This document shows positions 1-11,676 of a stretch of 64,000 nt of DNA, piece after piece. The DNA is from Scedosporium boydii. Taxonomy: Eukaryota; Ascomycota; Sordariomycetes; Microascales; Microascaceae. The notes below the pieces were generated by a model that was not told the DNA's origin, searched no databases, and saw only the letters and a list, made by a program, of their open reading frames with translations. Every line of letters begins with the position of its first letter. The stretch's first letter is position 1. A program made the position numbers and the translations under genes. The stretch is taken from positions 1 to 64,000 of the forward strand of contig NJFT01000201.1 of assembly GCA_002221725.1 (NCBI GenBank), given 5' to 3'.

Positions 1-1658
1 AATTGAATTGTATTATTTGTTCGCTCCGCCCTGGCGCTTCCGTCCCACCCCACCCCCCCTTTTCCATCATGCCCCCCCTTCTCCTTTTTTCCATTTACCA
101 ATTTCTAACGAGAGGAAGAGAGGGATGGTCAGAACGAGGAAAGAGTACTCGTGGAGAGATGAACTCCTAAGCAGAGCAAGGCAACACACTCGTACTGTAG
201 TAACACGACGTCTGAACCATACTTCAGCCCTACGGATCGTTACTCAATCCCGTCGTCGCACAGCCAGGCCCAGCCCGCTTCCACTAACCAAGTACGGTTC
301 GGGAAGGGGTATTATCAATGGATCAGTCAAGTTTGGTGTGGATGCGGTCGCCAAGGGATGTTAAGTTGGAAAAGTTCAGATGTGATCTTGACCGACTGTT
401 TATACCTCACTCGATGTCAAATCTTTACCTTTCTGCGCTGTCATCCGCTGGATAGTTGTCGTCGCTGAGTTGTACTCCTGCACTTTTCCCCCTACCTTCG
501 TGTTTTATTTTCGTCTTCTTCTCTTCCTATCACATTACAACCCCCACCTAAAGGGGGGCGGGGATGGCTCGAGTGGGGATAGTAGGCAAAGTGGTGGTGG
601 ATGGGTGGATGGGTGGGTGAGAGATCAGAGAGTTGACAGTTTCACACCCACCCCACCTTTACTAACTGACCACCTCTATTCGACGGTTTGCGATTCGATG
701 ATTACCCTTTTTTTTGGGTGAACTTTTCGATGAAGGAATGCCAGGCGGCCAACGGGCGCCACGCTGCCGAATCGATGTCCAATAAGCGGGTTGCGAAAGC
801 TGTATGCAGGGTGTCGTGCATTTGCCAGTGCTTCCCCCTCCATCGGAAACGGCACTTCAAAAGCAGGGCGAGTTTTGAGAGGCTCGGGGATGGAGAAATA
901 TGTCGAAGCTTCTACGAGATACACGAAATCTAGTACGTCTCTGTACTCTGGATTGCCCGTTACGTGTAATCCCGGCCGGGTCTCCCAGAGAGTCGGGCCT
1001 CAGCGAGTAGGTTACACGGGTACTACACTTCTTGCTCTCCTGCTGCTCTCTTCATCTCATCATCTCTCTAGGAGCAAGCCTCGGATCGAGCTACCAAAAC
1101 TTGCTAGAGGAGAGAAACCAATTTTGGTATGTGAACGCGGTACTGTCTCATCGGCTGCCATTCAAGAGGGTCACGTCAGATAGATGCCTCGTTGCTGGAC
1201 CTTTTGTTCCTTCCTTCTGCACTCTTCGCTCCCTTGCGTCTACGCTTTAACGTATCCTATCGCGTGAACAACAACCATGTCCGGCGCGTAGAAGAAGGAC
1301 GGACATTTACGGATTTAATCTTGGCGATGCCAGGAAACGAGGGTGGGCAGATAATGACGCTAGGGGGTGTTAAATGATGCATTCTTTTTGTCCCTGGCTT
1401 AAGCGCGCGGAATTCGATTAGTTTCTACCTTCTGTTTGCTTGCCATTAAGTCTTGATCTAATATTAGCCTTCTCAGTTGGCCCCCAGATATTTTACATTC
1501 CAATTTTGATCCTTTTGTCTATCCTTAATATTTGATTGGGATGGAGCAATTAGCGGTGAAGGCAATGAGGTAAAGGACTTATGTGACTGGAACGCAACTG
1601 CACCGCAGGGGTCATGGCTTCACCACATCACCCATCCTGCATGTTCCACAACGCTCCC
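1..1658. other. Intergenic, no gene recognised
   Basis: Short open frames on both strands overlap one another, lack coding character and match no family I know. The stretch has C/T-rich patches near the left edge and a G/T-rich patch (about 590-620). It includes the 3' flank of the leftward folate gene. No TACGRAGTA motif is present. Confidence 0.6.
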
Positions 1659-3434
1659 TTAAACCTCAGACTGGAACGCCTCTGAGTCATTGACACGCCA
1701 GATGGCATCCGACATCTTGACAACCTGACTCATCTCCCCAACATCATGCACCCTAACGATATCCGCGCCCCCTTGCACAGCCGCCGCAACAGTGGCCGCC
1801 GTGCCCCAGATGCGTTCGCGGGGTTCCGTGACGCCCGTGATTTTGCCGACGAACCCCTTGCGGCTGGAGCCGACGAGCCACGGGAGACCCTCGAGGCCGG
1901 GCCAGCGCCGCAGGTCGTCGAGGCGGCGCAGGATCTCGAGATTCTGCTCGGCGTCCTTGGCGAAGCCGATGCCGGGGTCGAGCATGATGCGCCAGCGGCG
2001 GACGCCGGCTTCCTGAGCGGCTTCAACTCTTGCGAGGAGTTCGGCGGCGATGGTGGGGATTAGGCCGGCGGGGGAGTAGTCTGTGAGGCGGGACATGCTC
2101 TGCGGGGTTCCGCGCATGTGCATGAGGCAGACTGTCTTTCCTAGGCGGGCCATGGTGGGGAACATGGCGTCGTCTAGGAGTCCCGCGGACACGTCGTTGA
2201 TGATGTCCGCGCCGGCGGCGACGGCCTGCTCGGCTACCTCGGCGCGGTACGTGTCGATGCTGATGGTCATGTGTGCGGTGGCGGGGAACTTGCGGATGAG
2301 GCGGATGACGGGGAGCACGCGGCCCAGCTCCTCGTCGAGGGAGACCTCGGGGGTCCCTGGGGACGTGGACTGGCCGCCTACGTCGATCATGGTGGCGCCG
2401 GTGCGGGCGTGGTGAAGGAGGGATTCGACGAGGTTCTCGGGCGAGTTGATGCCGCCGTCGGAGAAGGAATCCGGGGTGATGTTGAGGATGGACATGACGT
2501 GGGTGGGGCGGTCAGGCTTGAAGGAGAGGATGGGTGGGAGATGGGGAGAGAGGGGGGTTAGTGGGGAGAGGGGCGGGTTGGAGGGTGGCAGGTCGTTGAG
2601 GTAGTCTTGGGTGACTTTCCAGGGGCGGGCGTGGTCTATGGGTTGGCCGGGGATGAGCCTGGTTTTGAGAGGTATTAGTTAATAAGTTGAAGAGAGGTGA
2701 AGATGAGGAAAGACACTCACTCTGAGAGAGGCCGCAGGACAAACTCGCGCTCGAGGATGCCGGCGTGAGGGATCCAGAGGCGTTCATGTTGGATCTTTTG
2801 GTTGTCGTAGAGGAGGATGTCTAGGTCGATGGCACGGGGACCTTTTTCGACTTTCTTTTCGCGGCCGAGATGTTTTTCGATGGCCTGGAGTTCATCGAGC
2901 AGAGCCAGAGGCTCAAGGTCTGTCTCGACCTTTTATTATTGGCTAAGTTAGGGCCCGAGATCACAACGCGGGAGACACAAAAAAAGTAGGATGAGTTGAG
3001 ACAGTCCTCACCTCACAAGCGCCGTTGATAAACTTGTCCTGATCGAGCATGTACATGGGATCCGTCTCCCACAAGCTACTCGTCCTCGTCACGCGCAACC
3101 CCCTACGCTCCATCTCCCTACACGCCTCCTCGATCTTGGCGACCCTATCTCCGACATTACTCCCCAGGGCGATGTACGCCTTCTTTTTCCTGTCCTCGGG
3201 CTGTTTGTGAGATCCGCAGCCACCGCAACAAGTAGAGTGGGAGCGGCGCGTCGCGGCCCGCGGCGATGGGGTAAGAAGCTGGAGCGCATGGTTTGCTTGC
3301 GACGCTGCGCGGATGGGTCGGGAATGGTGAGGCTGGCGAGATGAGAGGGTGCTGAGGAGTGAGCGGCTTGAGGGTGTGAGGAGGCGGGTGAGCGGAGCTC
3401 GTCTGAGGGTGAGGGTGAGAGTTGATGGTCTCAT
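1659..3434 (-). CDS. FOL1: Bifunctional HPPK-dihydropteroate synthase (folate synthesis), probably mitochondrial
   Basis: Three exons are read leftward: 3434-3012, 2929-2721 and 2658-1659, giving 543 aa. Introns start GTGAGG and GTGAGT and end AAG and CAG. Residues 1-70 are rich in Arg/Ser/Leu/Thr with almost no acidic residues, like a mitochondrial presequence, and are followed by a short Cys/Gly stretch. The HPPK domain (6-hydroxymethyl-dihydropterin pyrophosphokinase) starts at ALGSNVGDR (89-97) and has the RAIDLDIL signature near 173-180. The DHPS domain starts at MSILNITPDSFSDGG (266 on), with a later DPGIGFAKD motif and a C-terminal SRKGF-type loop. DHPS joins p-aminobenzoate to the activated pterin and is the sulfonamide target. 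Yeast Fol1 has an N-terminal dihydroneopterin aldolase domain as well; none is visible here, so aldolase is inferred to be separate. The function is secure. Targeting and the first Met are inferred. Confidence 0.93.
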
Positions 3435-3701
3435 GATGAAAAGCTTGGCTTCTCAGCCTTAGTTAGGCCTCGGGGCCGAGTAGAATTCGGCTAGAAACGT
3501 GAGGAACTTGGGGAGTCTATTATTCCATTTGCTGCAAGAGCTGTATACATCAATTCCCAACAATTGCCGATGTCAATTGTAAGCTTCACTTGATGTCGCT
3601 AAAGAACTAGTTTTGATGACATCAATGCTTCAATTTGCTGGATTTTTTTTTCTCGCCCTCCAAAAGAAGACAAGATCAGATCTGTTGCTAATTTCCTAAA
3701 T

Positions 3702-3780
3702 ACACGGGTGGTGTGCTAATAGCTTGGCAAGACACTTGTCCAGAAATAATGCCAGATTTGTGCTGATTCCAGTGATGAGA
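3702..3780. repeat. Diverged direct repeat, copy A
   Basis: The first 32 bases (tacacgggtggtgtgctaat and the next 12) match those from 4814 at about 28 of 32 positions. Similarity then decays, with a shared gatttgtgct block about 45 bases on. Both copies have the same orientation, about 1.1 kb apart. It may be an old local duplication or two copies of a dispersed element; no coding content is recognised. Confidence 0.5.
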
Positions 3781-4812
3781 GGAGATGGGAGAAAAAAACT
3801 CGAAAATAATAAAAATAAAAATATAAAAATAAGATTGGGCATATAGTTTAAGGCCCCCAGAGGTAGAGAAAGGATCAACTGGATATATAATGAACCCCGG
3901 GGGAAATGTGTACTCATGTCCACGATGCTGCTCAATACGGAGTACATCCTCCCAGACTGCCTCGATGACCAGCTCAATCACATGTCGTGATGTTTGGTTT
4001 GAGGGTGCAGATTTTCCGATTATTAACCTTTCAGTCAGGTCAGCTCCAGATTGCTGCTTGTAAAGTTTACTTCGCACCTCGTTGACTTCCATCAGAGTCC
4101 GTCCTCATACCCTCCTGGGACGTTGTCATTATCTCGACCGACCTAGAACGCCCGGGACAAGGCAGACGAGAGAGATATGTCACGTTCAAGACTCTCCCTT
4201 GTGGCACGGCAACTTCTACCTTTGCAACGCTGGGAACGACGCCACGCATACTCTGGTCGTGATGATCAACCTACCTGTAACAGCAGGTGGTAGTAGTAGT
4301 AGTAAGGGCAGCTGAAGTGCAAAGGCCAGGCTAATCCTTGGGGAATGTGGTATTTACAAAACGGCTAGATGATGACCCAGCCTCGTGAATGATTCGAGTT
4401 CGCCGAGGTCATTGACCGACTCCGACATCGTCACTTTAGAAAGGGAACGCGATGTTGTGGAAGAGCGCCGCTATGTCCTTGGTAGCTCTGGAGAAAATTG
4501 TACGAGGCCTTCGCACCAAGATATTATGGCATCAATGGCTGTAAATGGTCAAGGAGTCTGGAATATCAAAGCTCAACTCCCTACGGCCCCCGGTTCTCAC
4601 ACATCACTGATGGCTCACGGATTATTCTCGAGTTACTTTGCATTCTCTGCTCTATCTTTCCCTTCAAAATCATTGAACACGATAATATTGTGAGACAAAT
4701 CTCCGGATTCCGGAGCCTCCGGTCGACTCTTAGGCGGCAGACAGGCACCTCCTACGAAACAGTAATCGTGGCCGTGGTCGTGTTCTGTGTCTGATCTTGT
4801 GATAATCTTAGG

Positions 4813-4900
4813 TACACGGGCGGTGTGGCAATAACTTGGCAAGGACGGACACAACTCAAGGTCCAAGTTTGCTGATTTGTGCTTCTAGAAATGATTTCAG
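4813..4900. repeat. Diverged direct repeat, copy B
   Basis: Partner of the copy at 3702. The best-conserved part is tacacgggcggtgtggcaat and the following cttggcaag. Differences between the copies include both transitions and a short insertion, so repeat-induced point mutation alone does not explain them. Confidence 0.5.
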
Positions 4901-5784
4901 AGCGGAAACTATTTGTAGTCTGAGCAAATTGGGGGAACGTGAAAGAAAGACTGTGAATGAGAAAGAGAGGGAGAGAATAAGATAGCTGGGGTGATTATCA
5001 TTGATTATCTATCTCATCATCTCTCGATCTTGGGAAGCTCGGCTGCGAGATGCGGGGATGTGAGGGGTTAGATGCGGAGAAGAGAGTCGAGACTTGACAA
5101 TGGAAGTGAAGAAACGAGGCTGGAGACGGCATAGGGCTCTTTTATTCTGTCCAGCAACAAAATCTACCGCTCCTCGGGCTGGTGTACGCACACTAGTGTT
5201 CAAATAGTGCAGCATCGCCGAGAATCCATCTCCCGTTCCTGTCCTCCCTCTTGCCGCATGCCGAAGACGCCAGCTTTTCACAGTCCAGCCCAGCTTTACT
5301 CCGTCCTTCGTAAGAGCCACTGACTGCCAGCCAGACTCGGAGACCCTCTGCGCAATTTCAATTGTCCCTCGGCATCTTTTCGCACCTCCAAGTTCCCCGG
5401 ATTTCCCGTTGCCGTCGTCTGACCCTTCCATGCGCTAACCCCAGAAGGGCTAAAAGGCACTGGGGGCCACGAATCAAAATCAGACTAGGCTGGACGCAAT
5501 TGAGAGCGTGCCCCATCTGCCCCCATCGCTGGCATAGATGCCTCGGCTTTTTTGCCATGAGACTACAAGCCCAGACCCTAGTCCCTTGGCTCTTTGGTTG
5601 CTCTAGTGCGCAGTTTGGGCGTGCTAAAACCCGATCACTAGAGGGTCACACTCAAATGATCAATGTTGCTTTTGCCGCTAACTGCATCCGCGACGATAGG
5701 GAAAGTGGGAACTTGGAGGAAGGAGCCACCTTGGACTGTCGGCCGAGCACATGTAAAACATCGCGCCTCCCCTCGCCGACTTCG

Positions 5785-5995
5785 CTTTTTTTCTCTTGAT
5801 CTTGAGCTTCAATCCATCCTCTCTCCTCTCTCATCTCTCCTCCTATTTCTTGTGAATCTTCCTTGCGAATTATCTAGACTTTCCTCTTCTTCTCCCTTTT
5901 TAATCCTCTCTCCTCGCCCTTCAGTGTTAAGATTATTATTTCGGAGTTTATCCATCCATCTCGCCCCTAGTCTCCTCTTCCCCTAGACACCTCCC
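5785..5995 (+). promoter_or_regulatory. Pyrimidine-rich core promoter/leader of the nitronate monooxygenase gene
   Basis: The 200 bases before the ATG at 6012 are strongly C/T-rich on the coding strand (runs such as ctctcctctctcatctctcc). CT-rich tracts just upstream of the transcript start are a known feature of well-expressed filamentous-fungal genes. No clear TATA box is seen. The transcript start is probably within or just after the tract. Confidence 0.5.
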
Positions 5996-6011
5996 AAACC
6001 AAACCGTCACA

Positions 6012-7310
6012 ATGGCCTCTCCTCGTACGTGATCTCTAATTCTCCCGGGCTTCAGTACCTAAAAACACCTCTTTTGCATTATCGTTCTAGTGCTAATATG
6101 GCCCTTGTGCCCACTTTGCAGAGCAGATCCGCACTCCCGCCACCGAGCTCTTCGGTATCAAGCACCCCGTGCTCCTTGCCGGCATGAACGTCGCTGCCGG
6201 TCCCCGTCTCGCCGCCGCCGTCACCAACGCCGGAGGTCTCGGTGTCATCGGTGGTGTCGGCTACACCCCCAACATGCTTCGCGAGCAGATTGCCGAGCTC
6301 AAGGAGCACCTCAACGACAAGAACGCCCCCTTCGGTGTCGATCTCCTTCTCCCCCAGGTCGGTGGCAATGCCCGCAAGACCAAGTACGTATTTACGATAT
6401 TTTTCCCTTCAGTTTCTGGAGAAAGCCGATTTGCTAACACTCTTTTGTCCCCCCTTCCAGCCGTGACTACACGAACGGCAAGCTCGACGAGCTCGTTGAC
6501 ATCATCATCGAGTCCGGCGCCAAGCTCTTCGTCTCCGCCGTCGGCGTTCCCCCCCGCTCCGTCGTCGACCGCCTCCACAAGGCCGGCGTCGTCTACATGA
6601 ACATGATCGGCCACCCCAAGCACGTCAAGAAGTGCCTCGAGCTCGGCGTCGACATCATCTGCGCCCAGGGCGGCGAGGGTGGCGGCCACACCGGTGACAT
6701 CCCCACCACCGTGCTCATCCCCGCCGTCGTCGACCTCGTCAAGGGCAAGACCTCCCCCCTCACCGGCAAGCCCGTCCAGGTCATCGCCGCCGGCGGCATC
6801 CACAACGGCCAGCTCCTCGCCGCCTCCCTCATGATGGGCGCCTCCGCCGTCTGGGTCGGCACCCGCTTCATCCTCACCGATGAGGCCGGCGCCCCCAAGG
6901 CCCACAAGGAGGCCGTCCGCACCGCCGGCTTCGACGACAACATCCGCACCATCATCTTCACCGGTCGTCCCATGCGCGTCCGCAACAACGCCTACATCAA
7001 CGAGTGGGAGACCGAGCGCCAAAACGAGATCCGCGAGCTCACCTCCAAGGGTATCGTCCCCTTCGAGCACGACATTGATAGGCTCTCCTCGGGCAAGGCC
7101 GCCATCCCCAAGAGCATCACCGAGATCCTCAACAAGTCCGGCGAGGACTCCGAGATCGATGACGTCATCGACGAGTTCAGGCCCTACCTCATGGGCAAGG
7201 CCGCTGCCGTTGTGAACGAGAACAAGTCTGCCAAGGCTGTTGTTGATGAGTTCGTCAACGATGCTGCTGCCTGGATCAGGAGCGGCAACAAGATGCTTGC
7301 CAAGCTGTAA
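6012..7310 (+). CDS. Nitronate monooxygenase (2-nitropropane dioxygenase family)
   Basis: Three exons, 6012-6024, 6122-6383 and 6461-7310, encode 374 aa. The first exon is only 13 nt (MASP plus one base); introns begin GTACGT and end TGCAG and TCCAG. The enzyme is an FMN-dependent TIM barrel that oxidises alkyl nitronates such as propionate-3-nitronate, so detoxification is its likely role. Diagnostic segments are the N-terminal HPVLLAGMNVAAGP strand-loop, the AQGGEGGGHTG glycine-rich segment in mid-protein, and AAGGIHNGQ followed by GASAVWVGTRF, the phosphate-binding end of the barrel. The length agrees with the fungal Ncd-2-type enzymes. Third positions are strongly C-biased, suggesting good expression. 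No targeting signal is seen, so it is probably cytosolic. The family call is firm; the physiological substrate is inferred. Confidence 0.95.
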
Positions 7311-8456
7311 ATGTTCTTTCTCTCCTTTTTTTTTTTTCTCGTTTTTACTACTACTACCCTTTCCTTTTGTTCATGGTTGGGGGGGCAGTCATTAGGCGAG
7401 GCATGTTTTCTTCAGGATAACAGGGAAAGCACCTCGTTTTTGCTCTTTCTTCCGAACCAATGTGTATAAACTGATATGGGCTCTTGTTGGCTCTTGTTAC
7501 GATCACGAGATTTGGGGCGGCGACGGGATGGAGAGAGGACACATCCTGGCATAGACATTGGGAATGCTCCGAGGTCTTGTCGTCGTTGTATATATGCACA
7601 TTCCTAACAACAAATAAAGAAATCAATAATTCCAACCAAAATTGTGGCATCATGGACTTGATTGACTTTTATGTGGATATTTTATTTGTCGTATAAAGTT
7701 TGGGGAGGGCTCCGCCTTGAAACACACTTGCCGCTATGCTTCGCCGCCAGAGAAGATTTCCGGGACAGACAAGAAAACTTTGGACACGCCGACTAGGAGG
7801 TCCTTTGGGTTCTCTACTGAATTTGTGTATATACGGATACTTCAAGTTGTGTAGGTATGCAATCAAGAGAAAGGCCGAGGGTGATTTCTCAACAGCCACG
7901 CTAACACCAACCTGACTCGGACCTCAAAGGGCCAAAGCGAGATGGATCATATTTATTATATAGAATCAATTCTTTGCATCTATTCGTAGAGACTAAAAAA
8001 AAAAAAAGGAAATACTATGTCCATGCATGAGCCGTGAAACCCAGTGGCTTTGCCTTTTGTTTTCTTTAATGCCCACGTTTAAGATCCTCATAAGCTGCTG
8101 TCTCCTATTTTTGCCTCCCGCAAGCCGTAAACCCATCCTGCAGGGTAAATCAAATTCTCCTAACCGTAGAAGATGCCTGTAGCCTCGGAGCCGGTCACTG
8201 AGGGGACAAGGAGGAAGTAGGTGCCTGAGTCGTCGTGGCAATGGTATCACTCCCTTCTCAATGACGGCGCATCGAGGCTGGGAAAGGTGGCCGGCAAGAC
8301 AAGGCAGCGCCCATTACCGTTCAAAAAGAATCCAAGAAGACCGAGAAAAAAAAGGACATGAACCAACGACTCAAGACATTACAGTTCCCAGAGAGAGAGA
8401 ACTTCAACAAGAAAAAGAGGAAAGAGAAAAATCCATCTCCCGCATCAACCCCCTCC
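7311..8456. other. Convergent intergenic region between NMO and GLO3
   Basis: Contains the 3' ends of two convergent genes. T-rich stretches follow the NMO stop (7328-7339), and AATAAA-like signals occur (aataaaga near 7612). A short A run lies at 7994-8005. No further gene is seen. Confidence 0.6.
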
Positions 8457-10192
8457 TCAGTTCCCAAGATAAGCTCTAATAGCACCCTGCAACCGCGTAG
8501 CACCTTCTCCAAGCGCGGCCGTAAGATTGTCGATGTCATCCGCCGCCGTGATACCAAACTTGCGGACAAAGTCCTTGGCCGCGGACTCGAGGTCGCCGTA
8601 GTCCTCCTGAGGCTCGGCCTCCGGGCGGCCAAAGTAAGCGTTGGACGAGATGGCGGTGGCGCCCTCGAAGCCTTGGAGGCGAGTCTTGGCTTCAGCCTGC
8701 ATGCTGGGGTCGTAGGCGCCCTTGCCGAAGAATTCGTCGGAGGAGATTCCCTTCTGGTTGCCAAACTTCTTGCGGGCGTAGTCAGGTTCGTCATCTGCAA
8801 GGGGGAAATAGTTAGCAAAAGGTCTTTGTAAAGCATTGTTTTGGTTGTCAAGATGAATTGCACATACCAGTGGCCGCCGACTTGATGGGCCCCACGGAGC
8901 CGAAGCCACCCATAGCCTTCTTTGGCGCAGCGGAGGCAGCTTTGCCGGCACCAACCTGTCCGAAACCGAGCCTAGCGACACCCATACCTAATCTCTCCAC
9001 CTCGGCGCTAGACCTGACCGGGGCCGCAGTGGCACCGAATCCACCCCTGTTGGGACTCACGGGCGTGGGAGACAACACATTCGAAGCCTCAGTCTTGGCA
9101 GCCTTGCCGGTATCAACCTCAGCCTCAGCATCAGGATCGTAACCGAGCTTCTCGATGCGCTCAGCCTCCTCCTTCGCCCGCTTCTCGGCCTCATCGAAGT
9201 CAATGATGTCGCCAGTGAGCTTCTTCGCGCCGAGCTTGGTCGTAACCTTCTTGGCGCCGAGGATGTTGGCCTTCTTGGGGCCAGCACCGGCAGTCTTGCG
9301 GAGTGCAGCAGAGTGTGTTATCCTGCTGGCAGCGGGCTTGGTCTCGGAGGGCTTGGCGAGGCCAGAAGATGATCGCGACGAGTCCTTGCCATTGGAACCG
9401 ACGGAAAGGGGGGAGGCAGTACGGCCGATTACGGGAGGAGTAGCGGTTCGAGAGATCGGCGGCGTCGGGCGCTTGATGGCGGGCTTGTCCCAAGAAGAGA
9501 AAAAGTCGTCCTCGGGTTCGCCGGCGGGGGTGGAACTGCCTTGGGTGTCGCCGTCGGTGATTACAACTTCGTTGGGATACCTGTTCAGTGAAAGGGGTCG
9601 GTTAGCACATCACACAAAGGAGTCGGAACCAGAAAAGCGACATACTCTGCTGCATCCCTGGCAGCCCGCCTCTTGAGCTCGTCCTTGTATTTGGTAGCGA
9701 CGTTGGACCCGTATTTGGTCTTAGGGTCCTTGCTCTTGAGCGCCGCGGTACCTCCGTTCTGCTGGAAGAATTTGGTGGCCGACTCGTTGCCGCCAACTTT
9801 CATAAGGCGTAGTTGATCCCATTGCCATTCTAAGGGTAAGAAGTCAAATTAGCTTCAGCTCTAGGGCGGAATATTTTCTACCTAGATGGCCGGGAACTCG
9901 AAGCGCATACGGTCGAGGTTGGTCGATCGGACGAAAGAAATGTGAACACCAAGGTTCCGGTGGTTCGCGGAGCAGTCAAGACACAGGTAGATGCCAAGGG
10001 GGACCGAGGTCCACGTTGGGTTGTTCTGGCCACAATCGAAGCAAACCTGCACACGACGAAAATAGTCAGCGGCGAACGCAGGCCTGGTGAGGGGAGGCCA
10101 AAGGACAGAGCGCTACGCACCTTATTCGCGGGCTTCGACTTCAATTTTTCGAATATCTTGATCGACTCTTGCTTCGACGCCAGGGCAGCCAT
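8457..10192 (-). CDS. GLO3: ARF GTPase-activating protein, Glo3/ArfGAP2-3 type
   Basis: Five exons leftward, 10192-10121, 10046-9911, 9829-9646, 9580-8868 and 8794-8457, give 480 aa. The ArfGAP zinc finger has C26-x2-C29-x16-C46-x2-C49, with the catalytic arginine finger in NHRNLGVH (R54), then [20 protein letters not shown]. The exon 2/3 join is fixed by this motif: reading through meets TAG, whereas splicing at GTATGC restores TNLD-QWQWD. The middle is Ser/Pro/Ala/Lys-rich and disordered. The C-terminus carries the Glo3 motif repeats ISSDEFFG and [10 protein letters not shown], which bind coatomer. The protein triggers GTP hydrolysis on Arf1 during COPI retrograde traffic from Golgi to ER. 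It diverges from TIM21 with a 556-bp shared upstream region. The assignment is firm. Confidence 0.93.
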
Positions 10193-10748
10193 AGTTGCGA
10201 TACCGGGAGGGGCGAACGATAAAGGGGAAATCGAATTGAACGGAGAAAACAGTTGCGGGGCGCAAAGGGAGTGGCAAAAGCGGCCCTGAAGTGAAATCCT
10301 GGACAATAGCCAGGCGATTAGAAGTGAATAGAAAAAAGTAAGAACCGAAGGCTGGCCGCGAGAGAGACAGAGGAGGAATGCGATTGTCGTAAAAAGGTGA
10401 CCAAATTCAGGAGATGCAACGATGCTGGGTCTGAACGATCAACGGAGAAGGTGAAGTGGCACGAAGATCTGTGCTATGCCAAATCGGGAAACCCTGTCCT
10501 AAATTCTGCCGAAGGCGGTGAAAACGCCAACCAGTCTCGGTTCACTTTGACCAGGGAAGGAGCAGCCTCAGCTCATCTCACATCTTGGGTCTCATCAACA
10601 TCATCATCACCGTCACGACTGGCTACCTTCATTAATAATCCTGGGGTTCACTTTGCGGCTATTCATTCGCTGTGATATAGGAGCATTCATGCGCCACCCA
10701 TAACCGCTGAAGCCGCATTATGGCCTTGCCCTTTCTACGGCCTCAAAG
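10193..10748. promoter_or_regulatory. Divergent promoter region of GLO3 and TIM21
   Basis: This 556-bp gap separates the start codons of two outward-facing genes, so it must contain both promoters. No TATA box stands out on either side. A small open frame (10397-10675, +) lacks coding character and is taken as chance. Confidence 0.6.
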
Positions 10749-11676
10749 ATGAAGCTTGCAACTCTCCCCGTTGCGGTTCGCCACGTGCCTATCCTCGCAA
10801 ATCCAGCATCGCTCGGCGCTTTGTTGCCCCGGTACTATGTAACGCAGACGAACCCGAACAAGTCAACGCCACCAACCTCGAAGAGACGGGCTGTGACGCC
10901 GTTCAATGACGATGGACGTGTGAATTGGGCCGATTTATCTGCGGGCGAAAAGGCTGCGAGAGCCACTCAACAGACGTTCAACTTTGGGTTTATTCTTGCC
11001 GGACTCGGCCTAACAGTATGCTGTTCTTATCTGTTGGCCACAGGCCTACTCAGTTTGTAGCCCTAGGGGTTTTCTCGCTAACGTGGGCCTCACAGGGCGC
11101 CGTGGTCTATCTCTTGTTCACTGAGGTGTTCTCGCCAGATAGCAGGGTTGCAAACTTTAGCCGTGCGGTGGACCTAATCAAGAAGGACCCGGCATGCCAG
11201 GCAGCCCTTGGTGATCCGAAGAAGATCCTGGCTCATGGCGAAGAAACCTACAATCGATGGAAGCGGTCTCGACCCATTGCGTATGTCCGGCACTTAAATC
11301 ATCGGTAGAACTTGAGCGGCAAATGGCTAACACGACGGGTCACCTAGTTCAACGATCGCACAAGACAGATATGGTGTCGAGCACCTAAAGATGCACTTTT
11401 ATGTGAGTACATGCTTGCGTTTCTCATCCCAATGACATGACATCGACGAGATCCAGGCTAACCCACCAGTAGCTCGAAGGGCCGCTGAACCAGGGTGTTG
11501 CGCACCTTCATATGACGCGGCATCCTAAGCAAGGTGATGGCGATTTCGAGTACAGATATCTCTTTGTGGATGTCAAGGGCCACCAGAGGATCTACGTCAT
11601 AAATAATGAAGAGGAGAAGAAGTCCTCTGGCGCTCCGGGCAGGACAACGAGATTCCTGGGGATTAACTGGGGATGA
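10749..11676 (+). CDS. TIM21: Mitochondrial inner-membrane presequence translocase subunit Tim21
   Basis: Four exons, 10749-11015, 11096-11280, 11348-11402 and 11473-11676, give 236 aa. Introns start GTATGC, GTATGT and GTGAGT; the last acceptor is read as CAGTAG, which keeps YLEGPLNQG in frame. Residues 1-30 are basic/hydrophobic with no acids, a mitochondrial presequence. One membrane segment lies at about 76-100 (FGFILAGLGLTGAVVYLLFTE). The intermembrane-space domain follows, including YNRWKRSRPIAST, HLKMHFYLEGP and a C-terminal YRYLFVDVKG-QRIYVI hairpin, all typical of the family. Tim21 tethers the TIM23 complex to the TOM receptor Tom22 and to respiratory supercomplexes. The length is close to the usual size. 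The assignment is firm. Confidence 0.93.

Larger units (their letters stand above)
3435..6011. other. Intergenic between FOL1 and the nitronate monooxygenase gene
   Basis: No recognisable gene. Open frames at 3688-4092 (-), 4385-4693 (+) and 5009-5431 (-) have no family I know and no convincing splice partners. The stretch holds a diverged direct repeat (about 3702-3780 and 4813-4900), one TACGGAGTA (3936-3944), an A/T-rich patch near 3795-3830, and the pyrimidine-rich promoter of the next gene at its right end. Confidence 0.55.
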
